Assembly: GCA_016794145.1 (NCBI GenBank)
Contig: JAEUKP010000022.1
Span: 1 to 64,000, forward strand
DNA: 64,000 bases
Direction: 5' to 3'
DNA from: Alphaproteobacteria bacterium
GTDB lineage: Bacteria; Pseudomonadota; Alphaproteobacteria; Micavibrionales; Micavibrionaceae
The translations under genes and the position numbers were made by a program. Below the pieces are notes generated by a model. The model ran no database searches. It saw nothing but the letters and a program-made list of their open reading frames with translations, and was not told the DNA's origin. Shown here piece after piece: positions 35,906 to 44,609 of this stretch. How positions within the stretch are numbered: the first letter of the stretch is position 1; every line of letters begins with the position of its first letter.

Positions 35906-37720
35906 ATGCCCAGCACGCCTTTACACAAAATCCGTAACTTTGCCATCATCGCCCATATTGACCATGGGAAGTCAACTCTGGCTGACCGCCTGATTCAATC
36001 CTGCGGTGGACTTAGCGAGCGGGAAATGACCGAACAAGTCCTTGATAATATGGACATTGAACGCGAACGCGGTATTACCATTAAGGCCCAGACTGTCCGT
36101 TTAACGTACAAAGGGGCAGATGGAGAAACATATCAATACAATCTGATGGATACACCCGGGCATGTTGACTTTGCCTATGAAGTTTCAAGATCACTTGCTT
36201 CATGTGAAGGGTCCCTTTTGATCGTTGATTCAACCCAAGGGGTGGAAGCCCAAACTTTGGCAAATGTGTATCAAGCGATTGATAACCATCATGAAATTAT
36301 TCCGGTTATTAACAAGATTGACCTTCCCGCAGCAGATGTTGAAAAGGTCCGCACACAAATTGAAGACGTCATCGGAATCGATGCCAGCGATGCTGTCTGC
36401 GTATCGGGTAAATCGGGACTGAATGTTGACCAGTTGTTAGAGGCGATTTATAAACGCCTCCCCCCCCCGAAGGGAGATGCAACAGCCCCAACAAAAGCCT
36501 TACTTGTTGATAGTTGGTATGATTCATATCTGGGTGTTGTCATCCTGGTTCGTGTGATGGATGGATATTTGCGCAAGGGCATGAAAGTCCGTTTCATGGG
36601 GACAGGCGCAACACGAGAAATTGATCGCGTTGGGATTTTTACCCCTAAACATATTGTGATTGATGAATTGGGCCCCGGCGAAATGGGATTTATTACGGCG
36701 GCTATCAAAGAAATTTCTGAAACCAAAGTCGGAGATACCATTACCGAAGAACGTCATGCTGATAAAGTTACTCCTTTGGCTGGTTTTAAACCTTCTATCC
36801 CGATGGTCTTTTGCTCTCTTTTCCCTATCGACAGTTCGGAATTCGAAAAACTGCGTGACAGTTTGGGGCGCCTCGCTTTAAATGATGCGTCACTGCATTA
36901 CGAACAAGAAAGCTCCCAGGCATTGGGGATGGGTTTCCGTTGTGGGTTCTTAGGCCTTCTGCATATGGAGATCATCCAAGAACGGTTGGAGCGCGAATTT
37001 GATCTGGACCTGATCCCGACTGCTCCGTCCGTTGTTTATAAACTGGATCTGACCGATGGATCAAAACGGGAAATTTATAATCCCGTTGATATGCCAGAGG
37101 TCACCCGCATTAAAGCAATTTACGAACCATGGATTAAGGCCACCATCCTGACCCCTGATGAATATCTGGGTGGCCTATTGAAACTTTGTGAAGAACGCCG
37201 TGGGAAGCAAATCAATCTGTCTTATGTCGGCAATCGGGCGATGATCGAATACAACCTTCCCCTTAACGAAGTTGTTTTTGATTTTTATGACCGTTTAAAA
37301 TCAATTTCCCGCGGATATGCCAGCTTTGATTACCATGTTGATACATTTATTGAAGGCGATCTGGTTAAACTGGATGTCCAGGTCAACCAGGAACCTGTTG
37401 ATGCGCTTTCTATGATCGTCCACAGATCACAGGCGGAGCGGCGGGGTCGTCATTTATGCGAACGGCTTAAAGATTTAATTCCTCGACAGTTGTTCAAAAT
37501 TGCGGTTCAGGCTACTCTGGGGGCGAAAATCATTGCCCGTGAAGATATATCGGCGATGCGCAAAGATGTCACAGCAAAATGTTATGGTGGCGATATTACC
37601 CGGAAACGCAAACTTTTGGATAAACAAAAAGAAGGTAAAAAGAAAATGCGCCAATTCGGGAATGTTGACATTCCTCAATCTGCATTTATTGCTGCTTTAA
37701 AAATGGGCGATGAAAAATAG
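35906..37720 (+). CDS. lepA: Elongation factor 4 (LepA), ribosomal back-translocase GTPase
   Basis: A translational GTPase of 604 residues, the normal LepA size, that acts on ribosomes in the pre- or post-translocation state and in initiation or assembly. It has the P-loop [27 protein letters not shown] (switch I), [17 protein letters not shown] and [11 protein letters not shown], then EF-G-like domains and the LepA-specific C terminus ([20 protein letters not shown], then [14 protein letters not shown]). A TTG at 35870 could add 12 residues, but the ATG at 35906 fits the family start ([19 protein letters not shown]). Neither has a clear Shine-Dalgarno sequence. leuD follows 26 bp later. Confidence 0.97.
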   Translation: MPSTPLHKIRNFAIIAHIDHGKSTLADRLIQSCGGLSEREMTEQVLDNMDIERERGITIKAQTVRLTYKGADGETYQYNLMDTPGHVDFAYEVSRSLASCEGSLLIVDSTQGVEAQTLANVYQAIDNHHEIIPVINKIDLPAADVEKVRTQIEDVIGIDASDAVCVSGKSGLNVDQLLEAIYKRLPPPKGDATAPTKALLVDSWYDSYLGVVILVRVMDGYLRKGMKVRFMGTGATREIDRVGIFTPKHIVIDELGPGEMGFITAAIKEISETKVGDTITEERHADKVTPLAGFKPSIPMVFCSLFPIDSSEFEKLRDSLGRLALNDASLHYEQESSQALGMGFRCGFLGLLHMEIIQERLEREFDLDLIPTAPSVVYKLDLTDGSKREIYNPVDMPEVTRIKAIYEPWIKATILTPDEYLGGLLKLCEERRGKQINLSYVGNRAMIEYNLPLNEVVFDFYDRLKSISRGYASFDYHVDTFIEGDLVKLDVQVNQEPVDALSMIVHRSQAERRGRHLCERLKDLIPRQLFKIAVQATLGAKIIAREDISAMRKDVTAKCYGGDITRKRKLLDKQKEGKKKMRQFGNVDIPQSAFIAALKMGDEK

Positions 37721-37746
37721 AATCTTTCGAACAAGGTAGGTTTTGG

Positions 37747-38343
37747 ATGACACCCTTTAAAACACTCATTTCCATTCCTGCAGCCCTTCGTATCATCAAC
37801 ATTGACACGGATATGATTATCCCGAAACAATTCCTGCGTACAATCAAACGCACAGGCCTTTCTGCCGGTCTTTTTTATGAAATGCGCTTTGATGAACAGG
37901 GGCACAAAAAACCCGATTTTATTCTCCACCGTGCGCCTTATACGCACTCACAAATTTTGATCGCTGGTGAAAATTTCGGGTGCGGATCATCACGTGAACA
38001 TGCCCCGTGGGCGTTGCTTGACTTTGGCATCCGGTCGATTATTGCCCCCAGCTATTCCGATATTTTTTTCAACAATTGTTTCAAAAATGGAATTCTTCCA
38101 ATTGTTCTGAAACACACAGAGGTCGAAGAATTGATGGCCTTTTCAGATCAAAAACTAGAAATAAAAATTGATCTATCAACCCAACAAATTATTGCAGGAA
38201 ATGCGACTTATCATTTTGAAATTGATCCATTCCGGAAACATTGCCTGATGAATGGCCTTGATGAAATCGGACTGACACTTGAAAAGGAAAACTTTATTTC
38301 GACTTATGAAGAAAACCTTCACAAAGAAAAACCGTGGATTTAA
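37747..38343 (+). CDS. leuD: 3-isopropylmalate dehydratase small subunit
   Basis: A subunit of 198 residues that, with LeuC, isomerises 2-isopropylmalate to 3-isopropylmalate in leucine synthesis. Marks include NIDTDMIIPKQFLRTIKRTG, ILIAGENFGCGSSREHAPWA and LLDFGIRSIIAPSYSDIFFN. The large subunit gene leuC, often its neighbour, is absent here and must lie elsewhere; lepA sits upstream instead. leuB follows after 14 bp, so the two leucine genes share a transcript. AAGGTAGG precedes the ATG. Confidence 0.97.
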   Translation: MTPFKTLISIPAALRIINIDTDMIIPKQFLRTIKRTGLSAGLFYEMRFDEQGHKKPDFILHRAPYTHSQILIAGENFGCGSSREHAPWALLDFGIRSIIAPSYSDIFFNNCFKNGILPIVLKHTEVEELMAFSDQKLEIKIDLSTQQIIAGNATYHFEIDPFRKHCLMNGLDEIGLTLEKENFISTYEENLHKEKPWI

Positions 38344-38357
38344 AAAGGGTTTAAAAT

Positions 38358-39476
38358 ATGAAACAGCATCATATTCTGATAACACCCGGTGACGGAATCG
38401 GGCCAGAGGTTATGACGGAAGTCAAAAAAATTATTTCTTTCCTCAATACCGAACATCTGACGAACATCACAATAACAGAACGCCCAATTGGGGGGGCTGC
38501 CTATGACATCCATGGTGTACCTGTCACCGATGAAACGATTGATATCGCGCGAAAAGCCGACTGTGTTCTGCTGGGGGCTGTTGGGGGGCCTCAATGGGAT
38601 GGCGTGGAGTACAGTCTTCGCCCTGAGGCCGGGCTTTTGAAAATTCGCAAAGATCTTGATCTTTTTGCCAATCTGCGCCCCGCTATTGTATTTGATGCCT
38701 TGATACAGGCATCAACATTAAAACCAGATATTGTTCAAGGACTGGACATTCTGATTGTTCGGGAATTAACCGGTGGTGTGTATTTCGGCCAGCCCCGCGG
38801 TATTTTCGATTTACCGAATGGAGAGCGTCAAGGAATTAACACGCAGGTTTATACAACCTCTGAAATTCGGCGCGTGGGTCGGGTTGCGTTTGAATTGGCC
38901 CGCAAACGGCAGGGCCATGTGACATCGTGTGAAAAGGCAAATGTCATGGAGTCAGGTAAATTATGGCGTGAGGAAATGACGAAACTTCAAATGGAATATC
39001 CGGATGTCCGCCTTTCGCACATGTATGCTGATAACTGCGCGATGCAGCTGTTGAAAAACCCACGTCAATTTGATGTCATTGTAACTGACAATTTGTTTGG
39101 TGATATTTTATCGGATGAGGCATCAATGCTCACCGGATCACTGGGAATGCTGCCATCGGCATCCCTCGGTGCGTGCGATCAAAATGGTCATCAAAATGCC
39201 CTTTATGAACCGGTCCATGGCTCCGCCCCCGATATTGCAGGCCAAGGGAAAGCAAATCCGTTGGCGGCAATCCTTAGTTTTGCAATGGCCCTACGTTTTT
39301 CGCTTGACCTTCCGGCTATTGCCGACCATATAGAAGCATCAACCCGCACCATTCTTGATAACGGTATCCGTACGGGCGACATCATGGCTGCGGGGTGTAG
39401 GATGGTATCAACCTCTGAGATGGGAGATACCTTAATAACCGAACTGAAAAGAACACAAAAGAAAGCTGTTGAATAA
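38358..39476 (+). CDS. leuB: 3-isopropylmalate dehydrogenase
   Basis: An enzyme of 372 residues that oxidatively decarboxylates 3-isopropylmalate with NAD in leucine synthesis. Visible motifs are [14 protein letters not shown] at the N terminus, [12 protein letters not shown], the substrate Arg region [38 protein letters not shown] (YDKANVL-type) and [20 protein letters not shown], followed by [20 protein letters not shown]. The length is usual. It sits in a leuD-leuB-ppa run with almost no spacing. Confidence 0.97.
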   Translation: MKQHHILITPGDGIGPEVMTEVKKIISFLNTEHLTNITITERPIGGAAYDIHGVPVTDETIDIARKADCVLLGAVGGPQWDGVEYSLRPEAGLLKIRKDLDLFANLRPAIVFDALIQASTLKPDIVQGLDILIVRELTGGVYFGQPRGIFDLPNGERQGINTQVYTTSEIRRVGRVAFELARKRQGHVTSCEKANVMESGKLWREEMTKLQMEYPDVRLSHMYADNCAMQLLKNPRQFDVIVTDNLFGDILSDEASMLTGSLGMLPSASLGACDQNGHQNALYEPVHGSAPDIAGQGKANPLAAILSFAMALRFSLDLPAIADHIEASTRTILDNGIRTGDIMAAGCRMVSTSEMGDTLITELKRTQKKAVE

Positions 39477-39477
39477 C

Positions 39478-40008
39478 ATGGATATCTCTAAAATTCCCTA
39501 TGGAAAAAGCCCCCTTGACGTCAATGTCCTGATTGAAAATCCAATGGGCGGTGAACCCGTCAAATATGAACTGGATAAAGAATCCGGAGCCATGTTCGTC
39601 GATCGTTTCCTACATACATCGATGGTTTATCCTGGAAATTATGGTTTTATCCCCCACACCCTGTCCGGCGATGGAGATCCTGTTGATGTTTTAGTGATTA
39701 CACGTCAGGCTGTTATGCCGGGCGCTGTCATGCGCGTTATTCCGGTTGGTGTTTTGCTGATGGAAGATGACGGGGGTGTGGATGAAAAAATTATCGCTGT
39801 CCCGCATAGCAAACTTTACCCTTACCACGATAATGTTACAGATATTGAACATATCCGCCCGATTTTGCGTGATAAAATTTCACATTTCTTTACCCATTAT
39901 AAAGACCTTGAACCCAATAAATGGTCAAAAGTTCTGGGCTGGGGCAACGCTGAAAAGGCTGCTCAATTAATCCAGGAAGGCATCGACCGATATAAAGGCA
40001 CGAAATAG
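39478..40008 (+). CDS. ppa: Inorganic pyrophosphatase
   Basis: A family I pyrophosphatase of 176 residues that hydrolyses diphosphate released by biosynthesis. It has the active-site marks VKYELDKESGAMFVDRFLHT, YPGNYGFIPHTLSGDGDPVD (DGDPVDVLV metal site) and the C-terminal FFTHYKDLEPNKWSKVLGWG. A TTG three codons earlier lies within the end of leuB, but the ATG at 39478, 1 bp after the leuB stop, gives the family start MDISKIPYGKSPLDV. A truncated MITE begins 5 bp after the stop codon. Confidence 0.96.
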   Translation: MDISKIPYGKSPLDVNVLIENPMGGEPVKYELDKESGAMFVDRFLHTSMVYPGNYGFIPHTLSGDGDPVDVLVITRQAVMPGAVMRVIPVGVLLMEDDGGVDEKIIAVPHSKLYPYHDNVTDIEHIRPILRDKISHFFTHYKDLEPNKWSKVLGWGNAEKAAQLIQEGIDRYKGTK

Positions 40009-40013
40009 GTCTA

Positions 40014-40060
40014 GCGCGTGTCATCAATTAAACCAAAGTGGACTCTGTGACCTCTGTAGT
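40014..40060. mobile_element. Truncated copy of the TA-flanked MITE
   Basis: TA followed by GCGCGTGTCATCAAT and then ACCAAAGTGGACTCTGTG repeats the left end of the element at 15506-15600. Similarity fades near 40060. No right-hand terminal repeat is present. The following 80 bp contain loose GCAGAG/ACAGAG repeats. Confidence 0.75.
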
Positions 40061-40193
40061 TTCTAAAATTTCTTAACGACAGAGGCCGCAGAGACCGCAG
40101 AAGAGAAGACAGAGAACGCAGGGGGTTTTACTCGCTCCACCCATCATCCCCTTGACCGCGAACTTTAGGAAAGAAACGTCTTCACACAAAAAG

Positions 40194-40225
40194 AAACACC
40201 CTAGCGAAAGACCGCCAGGGTGTTT
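40194..40225. terminator. Terminator between ppa and ahpD
   Basis: AAACACCCT and AGGGTGTTT form a 9-bp stem. On the minus strand it is followed by CTTTTT and lies just beyond the ahpD stop. On the plus strand it is followed by TCC, so it works best for ahpCD. Confidence 0.75.
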
Positions 40226-40243
40226 TCCTATTCTTATAAACAT

Positions 40244-40801
40244 CTACGCTGCGTTAGCAATAGAACCTGACATATAATGTGCAGATTCCATAGATGTTGC
40301 CGCCGCATTCACCACGGCAGCAATCCGCAACGCAGATTGGATATGTGCAATCGAGAGCCCGGCTTTTTGCAATTGGGCTTCATGGGCATCCAAACACATA
40401 CCACATCCACTAATTGCCGACACCGCAAAGGACCAGAGTTCAAAGTCAACTTTATCAACCCCCGGACTAGCAATCACATTCATGCGTAACTTCGCAGGAA
40501 GGCTTTGATATTCCTTGTTGGTCATCAAATGCACAGAACGGTAATAGACGTTGTTCATGGCCATGATCGACGCTGCCGCGAATGCGGCTGTTTGCGCTTC
40601 TGGCGAAAGCTGTTGAAGGGCTTCAGCCATGATCGCTGCAATCACATCCTTTTGACGTGTTGCCAATGCACAGGATAGAAAGCATCCCCATAACTGTTGC
40701 TGAGTCAGGGTTTCCTCTGCTGCCAACGCAGACAAATTTAACTTGATATCCTTGGCATAGTCCGGCAAAGCGTCCCGCAAGTCTGAAAAAGAGGCTGCCA
40801 T
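40244..40801 (-). CDS. ahpD: Alkylhydroperoxidase AhpD
   Basis: A protein of 185 residues of the carboxymuconolactone-decarboxylase/AhpD fold. The CxxC redox pair Cys133 and Cys136 with nearby His140 (SGCGMCLDAHE) is intact. AhpD is known to reduce AhpC, serving in place of AhpF, and has weak peroxidase activity itself. It starts 2 bp after the ahpC stop, so the pair is one operon read away from oxyR. The hairpin at 40194-40225 ends the transcript. There is no signal peptide, so it is cytoplasmic. Confidence 0.95.
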   Translation of the reverse strand: MAASFSDLRDALPDYAKDIKLNLSALAAEETLTQQQLWGCFLSCALATRQKDVIAAIMAEALQQLSPEAQTAAFAAASIMAMNNVYYRSVHLMTNKEYQSLPAKLRMNVIASPGVDKVDFELWSFAVSAISGCGMCLDAHEAQLQKAGLSIAHIQSALRIAAVVNAAATSMESAHYMSGSIANAA

Positions 40802-40803
40802 GA

Positions 40804-41370
40804 TTAAGCCGCTGCTTTTTTAAGATCAATGTTTTCACCACCCACAGGGCGGTTACATGGACAAAGTTCATCCGTTTGTAATCCATCCAGAATCCGCAAA
40901 ATTTCTTTCGGATTCCGCCCGACATTCAGGTTATTTACCGACACATGTTGTATCACATTATGTGGATCAACAATGTATGTTGCGCGATAAGCAACACCGG
41001 AGTCTTCACGAATACCAAGCCCATCAACCAATGTCCCGTTTGTATCGGCGAATTGCCATTGATTGAGGTTTGCAAGATCCTTGTGTTCACGGCGCCATGC
41101 CAACTTACAGAATTCGTTATCGACAGATCCACCCATGCATACAGCATCACGATCAGCAAATTCGGATTCGAGTTTTGCAAATTCAACGATTTCTGTAGGG
41201 CACACAAATGTAAAATCTTTGGGGTAGAAATAGAAAACCTTCCATTTTCCTTCAAATGATTTTTCTGTGATCGTTTCGAATGCGGATTCTCCGTTTTCTT
41301 CATGTTTCATAAATTTTGGTTTAACGCCTGTTACTTCGAATTCAGGCAGTGTATCTCCTACGCCAAGCAT
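40804..41370 (-). CDS. ahpC: Alkyl hydroperoxide reductase AhpC (peroxiredoxin)
   Basis: A 2-Cys peroxiredoxin of 188 residues that reduces hydrogen peroxide, organic peroxides and peroxynitrite. The peroxidatic Cys57 lies in YPKDFTFVCPTEI. The resolving cysteine lies in TDELCPCNRPVGG (Cys170/Cys172), the layout seen in AhpC proteins that work with AhpD. GGAGATAG precedes the ATG. The gene diverges from oxyR across 146 bp, a gap that contains an OxyR-like site, so induction by peroxide is likely. Confidence 0.96.
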   Translation of the reverse strand: MLGVGDTLPEFEVTGVKPKFMKHEENGESAFETITEKSFEGKWKVFYFYPKDFTFVCPTEIVEFAKLESEFADRDAVCMGGSVDNEFCKLAWRREHKDLANLNQWQFADTNGTLVDGLGIREDSGVAYRATYIVDPHNVIQHVSVNNLNVGRNPKEILRILDGLQTDELCPCNRPVGGENIDLKKAAA

Positions 41371-41471
41371 GGACTATCTCCTTCTTTTAATTTAAGTGGG
41401 TTCATTTTACTTTCTGGCATAAAATGCTCTTTCAAACTTAAAAAATCCAATAAATAATTTTCGTGACATTT

Positions 41472-41486
41472 ATAGTTTTATACTAT
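41472..41486. promoter_or_regulatory. OxyR-type operator half-site between ahpC and oxyR
   Basis: ATAG-TTTTATA-CTAT matches the OxyR element ATAG-N7-CTAT exactly. It lies 31 bp before the oxyR ATG and about 100 bp before ahpC. A second half-site at the expected 7-bp spacing is weak. Autorepression of oxyR and activation of ahpCD are the expected effects. Confidence 0.6.
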
Positions 41487-41516
41487 AAATTTAACATTCA
41501 TTGATAGATATATAAT

Positions 41517-42437
41517 ATGATTTTACCAACGCTTCGCCAATTGCAATATTTTATAGCCCTTGCAGAAAATTTATCCTTCAGCCAGGCCGCTGAGAAATGT
41601 CATATTACACAACCAAGCTTAAGTCTTGCCCTTCGAGAGATGGAGGGGATCTTGGGGGAAAAGCTTTTCTACCGTAAAACCCGAACGGTCATCTTAACCG
41701 AAGTCGGTAAAGATCTTCTGCCCTTGGCCAGGTCTGTGATTGAGCAAAGCGAGAATATGGTCCGAATGGCAGGCCGTCACCGTGCACCCCTGACGGGGTC
41801 TTTGTCGTTAGGAATCATTCCGACGATTGCCCCCTATCTTTTACCGAAATTACTTCCAGCACTTCAATCATCATACCCCTCGCTAGATCTGCGGCTGAAA
41901 GAAGACATAACAGGACGGCAGATCGAGACCTTAAAATCCGGAGCAATCGATCTCATATTAATGGCAATGCCATTTGAAACACCAGACATGGAACAAATGA
42001 TTTTGTGGAAAGAACCTTTTTTTCTAGCACGGGCTGGTCAAAATTTATCTTCATCAGAAGAGGTCAGACTGGGCGACCTCAAGAATGAGAACATCTTGCT
42101 GCTTGACGATGGCCATTGTCTGCGGGACCATGTTTTATCAGCCTGTCAACTGTCGTCAACACACACAGACCAAAAAACATTTGGCGCAACGAGTCTGCAA
42201 ACACTGATTCAAATGGTCCAAAATGGCTATGGCGCTACCTTATTACCACTTATGGCGATTAATCCATACCAGATCCCGAAAGGCGTTGTTATTCAACGTT
42301 TTGTCAATCCACAACCTACCCGGCAGATCGGCCTATGCTGGCGAGAATCAGACCCCAGACGTCAGGAATTTCGAATACTAGGTGAATTTATAAAGAAAAT
42401 AAGCTATATTACCCCAATTCCTAATCGTGGGTCATAA
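41517..42437 (+). CDS. oxyR: Peroxide-sensing regulator OxyR
   Basis: A LysR-family regulator of 306 residues. The helix-turn-helix is in LSFSQAAEKCHITQPSLSLA. The redox centre is clear: LLLDDGHCLRDHVLSAC holds Cys201 and Cys210, equivalent to the Cys199-Cys208 pair that forms a disulfide in E. coli OxyR. Peroxide should turn it into an activator of ahpC/ahpD, which lie divergently next to it. An ATAG-N7-CTAT site sits in the shared promoter. The C terminus is of ordinary length. The outer-membrane efflux gene follows in the same direction after 26 bp. Confidence 0.95.
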   Translation: MILPTLRQLQYFIALAENLSFSQAAEKCHITQPSLSLALREMEGILGEKLFYRKTRTVILTEVGKDLLPLARSVIEQSENMVRMAGRHRAPLTGSLSLGIIPTIAPYLLPKLLPALQSSYPSLDLRLKEDITGRQIETLKSGAIDLILMAMPFETPDMEQMILWKEPFFLARAGQNLSSSEEVRLGDLKNENILLLDDGHCLRDHVLSACQLSSTHTDQKTFGATSLQTLIQMVQNGYGATLLPLMAINPYQIPKGVVIQRFVNPQPTRQIGLCWRESDPRRQEFRILGEFIKKISYITPIPNRGS

Positions 42438-42463
42438 TCATCGGTTATCTATCGGAGTCCGTC

Positions 42464-43852
42464 GTGCAAATTCAAATCATGAACATTAGAAATGCCGTTT
42501 CGCTTTCTCTTATCAGTGTTCTTTTATCATCCTGTTCCTTCATCCCTAGCTTTCAGGAACCAAATGTTCAAACACCTGTGCGTTGGGCAATGGATGCAAA
42601 GACTGAAAATGGTCAAGAAATCCCGACTGCATGGTGGACTGTTTTTGGAGATGATACCCTGAATAGCCTGGTCACAGAGGCCAATAAAAACAATCTTGAT
42701 ATTGCCGCAGGAATTGAACGCATTCACCAATCCAGGGCGTCTTTGAAAATTGCAGGTGCTAGCCTGCTTCCATCCGCAGACGCGTCTCTATCCGTTGGGA
42801 AGAATCGTACAAACCCGACTGTTGGTCCTACAAAAACATCCACCCCGGTATCTGCTGGTCTGTCTATCGGGTATGAACTTGATATCTTTGGTTCAAATGA
42901 TGCTCTGAATAGAAAAGCCTTTGCAAAGTTGAAAGCCACAGAATACACACAAAAAGCTTTAGAGCTTTCAACAGCAGGTGATGTGGCCGAAGCTTATTTC
43001 AACCTTCTTATGACACGCGAACGCATTCGTATTGGCAACGAAAATTTAAAAACATCCAAGGAACTGCTTCGCATTGTTGAAGCCCGCGTCAATGCCGGGG
43101 TCGATTCAAACCTTGAACTTTCCCAACAACGTGTGGCCGTTTCGAATAGTGAAGCGTCTCTGGCCGCCCTCACACAAACAGAAATTATTTATAAGAATGC
43201 GTTGGCTATTTTACTTGCCAAAGCTCCGCAAGATTTTACGCTCACTGATGGGACGCTTGACCACATTCAGATTCCTAAAATTGCTGCAGGCCAACCATCT
43301 ACCTTGTTGGAACGCCGCCCTGATATCGCTGCGATCGAACAAGAATTAATTGCATCAAATGCAGATATTGGAATTGCACGTGCCGCTTATTTTCCATCCA
43401 TCACACTTGGGGCCACAGTCACCGCAACAGGAACCAGCCTGACAGATCCACTGGGAACAGCCCTGGGGATCGCGTCGTCATTGACAGCCCCTATTTTTCA
43501 AGGTGGCCGTTTGGAGGGGGGCGTTGAATTAGCCACTGCACAGCAAAGAGAATTAATTGCAACCTACCGCAAAACCGTTCTGACATCCTATGGTGAAGTC
43601 GAAAATGCTCTATCTGCTGTAGAAACATCCAGCTCGCGCGAAGCGGCCCTTCATCGCGCCGTAGAAGAAGCGGAAAAAGCCTATGAAATTTCACGCAAAC
43701 GTTATGAGGTCGGAACAATCGATTTTGCAACCATGTTAGATACCCAGGCCAACCTTCTGAGCGCACAAGATAACTATGCCCAGGCCATGAAAGCCAGACT
43801 TTCTGCATCACTTGATCTGGTTAAGTCTCTGGGCGGTGGATGGAAACCCTAA
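42464..43852 (+). CDS. Outer-membrane efflux lipoprotein, NodT/OprM family
   Basis: A TolC-like channel of 462 residues for a tripartite efflux pump. A signal peptide ends in the lipobox LLSSC, so the protein is a lipoprotein. Two OEP repeats follow, with text such as WWTVFGDDTLNSLVTEANKN, GYELDIFG and RYEVGTIDFATMLDTQANLL. GTG at 42464 is chosen since CGGAG stands six bases ahead; an ATG five codons later is possible. The inner-membrane pump and the adaptor usually found with NodT-type channels are absent, and oxyR lies upstream instead. It may serve several pumps or belong to the peroxide response. Confidence 0.93.
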   Translation: MQIQIMNIRNAVSLSLISVLLSSCSFIPSFQEPNVQTPVRWAMDAKTENGQEIPTAWWTVFGDDTLNSLVTEANKNNLDIAAGIERIHQSRASLKIAGASLLPSADASLSVGKNRTNPTVGPTKTSTPVSAGLSIGYELDIFGSNDALNRKAFAKLKATEYTQKALELSTAGDVAEAYFNLLMTRERIRIGNENLKTSKELLRIVEARVNAGVDSNLELSQQRVAVSNSEASLAALTQTEIIYKNALAILLAKAPQDFTLTDGTLDHIQIPKIAAGQPSTLLERRPDIAAIEQELIASNADIGIARAAYFPSITLGATVTATGTSLTDPLGTALGIASSLTAPIFQGGRLEGGVELATAQQRELIATYRKTVLTSYGEVENALSAVETSSSREAALHRAVEEAEKAYEISRKRYEVGTIDFATMLDTQANLLSAQDNYAQAMKARLSASLDLVKSLGGGWKP

Positions 43853-43880
43853 AAAACAGATCATTATTCAGGAATAAAAA

Positions 43881-44597
43881 ATGCCTTTCAGCAAATTAAT
43901 TCAAGGTTTTTCACGTTTTCATTCCAAGTATTTCATTGAAAAGAATAAACTTTATGAAACGCTTGCAAAGAAAGGACAATCACCAGAAGTCCTGATGATT
44001 GCATGTTCCGATTCACGAAATGATCCCGCACTCATTACAGAATGCGAACCGGGTGATATTTTTGTTGTGCGCAACGTTGCGGCGATTGTTCCGCCCTATC
44101 ACCCAGATGACACATATCACGGAACAAGTGCCGCAATCGAATTTGCTGTCAAAGGGTTACATGTCAAAGATATTGTGATCATGGGACATGCACAATGCGG
44201 CGGTGTTTCGGCATTACTAAACCATTCCGGTGAATCGGCATTCGAATTTCTGAACAACTGGATTGAGATTGGTCGCGCAGCCAAAGAATCTGTTCAAACA
44301 ATCCTGTCTACAGCCCCTGTGAATGTTAAACAACGGGCCCTTGAACAAGCTGTTATCCTTATTTCTTTAAACAATTTAATGACATTCCCCTGGATCAAAG
44401 AAAATGTCGAGGCCGGAAAAATAACCTTGCACGGATGGTATTTTGATTTAGAGAAAGGAAAGATGTTATCCCTTGACTTTACAACCGGTATCTTTTCTGA
44501 CATGACCCAATCGAGTTTAATGGATTCATTTATCCGTAAAAGTGTTCATTACTGCAATTGCTCCATTGAACGGGTCATTGAAAATCATCGTTCATAA
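43881..44597 (+). CDS. Beta-class carbonic anhydrase
   Basis: An enzyme of 238 residues that interconverts CO2 and bicarbonate. The zinc ligands are visible: Cys42 and Asp44 in MIACSDSRNDP, and His103 and Cys106 in MGHAQCGGVSAL. VRNVAAIVPPY is also typical. The length suits cyanobacterial/plant-like beta carbonic anhydrases found in Proteobacteria (SulP partners or free enzymes). No bicarbonate transporter is adjacent. It begins 28 bp after the efflux gene, with AGGAATAAAA ahead of the ATG, and converges on the pentapeptide-repeat gene. Confidence 0.95.
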   Translation: MPFSKLIQGFSRFHSKYFIEKNKLYETLAKKGQSPEVLMIACSDSRNDPALITECEPGDIFVVRNVAAIVPPYHPDDTYHGTSAAIEFAVKGLHVKDIVIMGHAQCGGVSALLNHSGESAFEFLNNWIEIGRAAKESVQTILSTAPVNVKQRALEQAVILISLNNLMTFPWIKENVEAGKITLHGWYFDLEKGKMLSLDFTTGIFSDMTQSSLMDSFIRKSVHYCNCSIERVIENHRS

Positions 44598-44609
44598 GTG
44601 AATCTGCCT

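Noticed and set aside
40068..40140. GCAGAG/ACAGAG repeats that might look like a CRISPR array.
   Set aside because: The units are short and irregular with no unique spacers, and no cas genes are present; they adjoin a decayed MITE.
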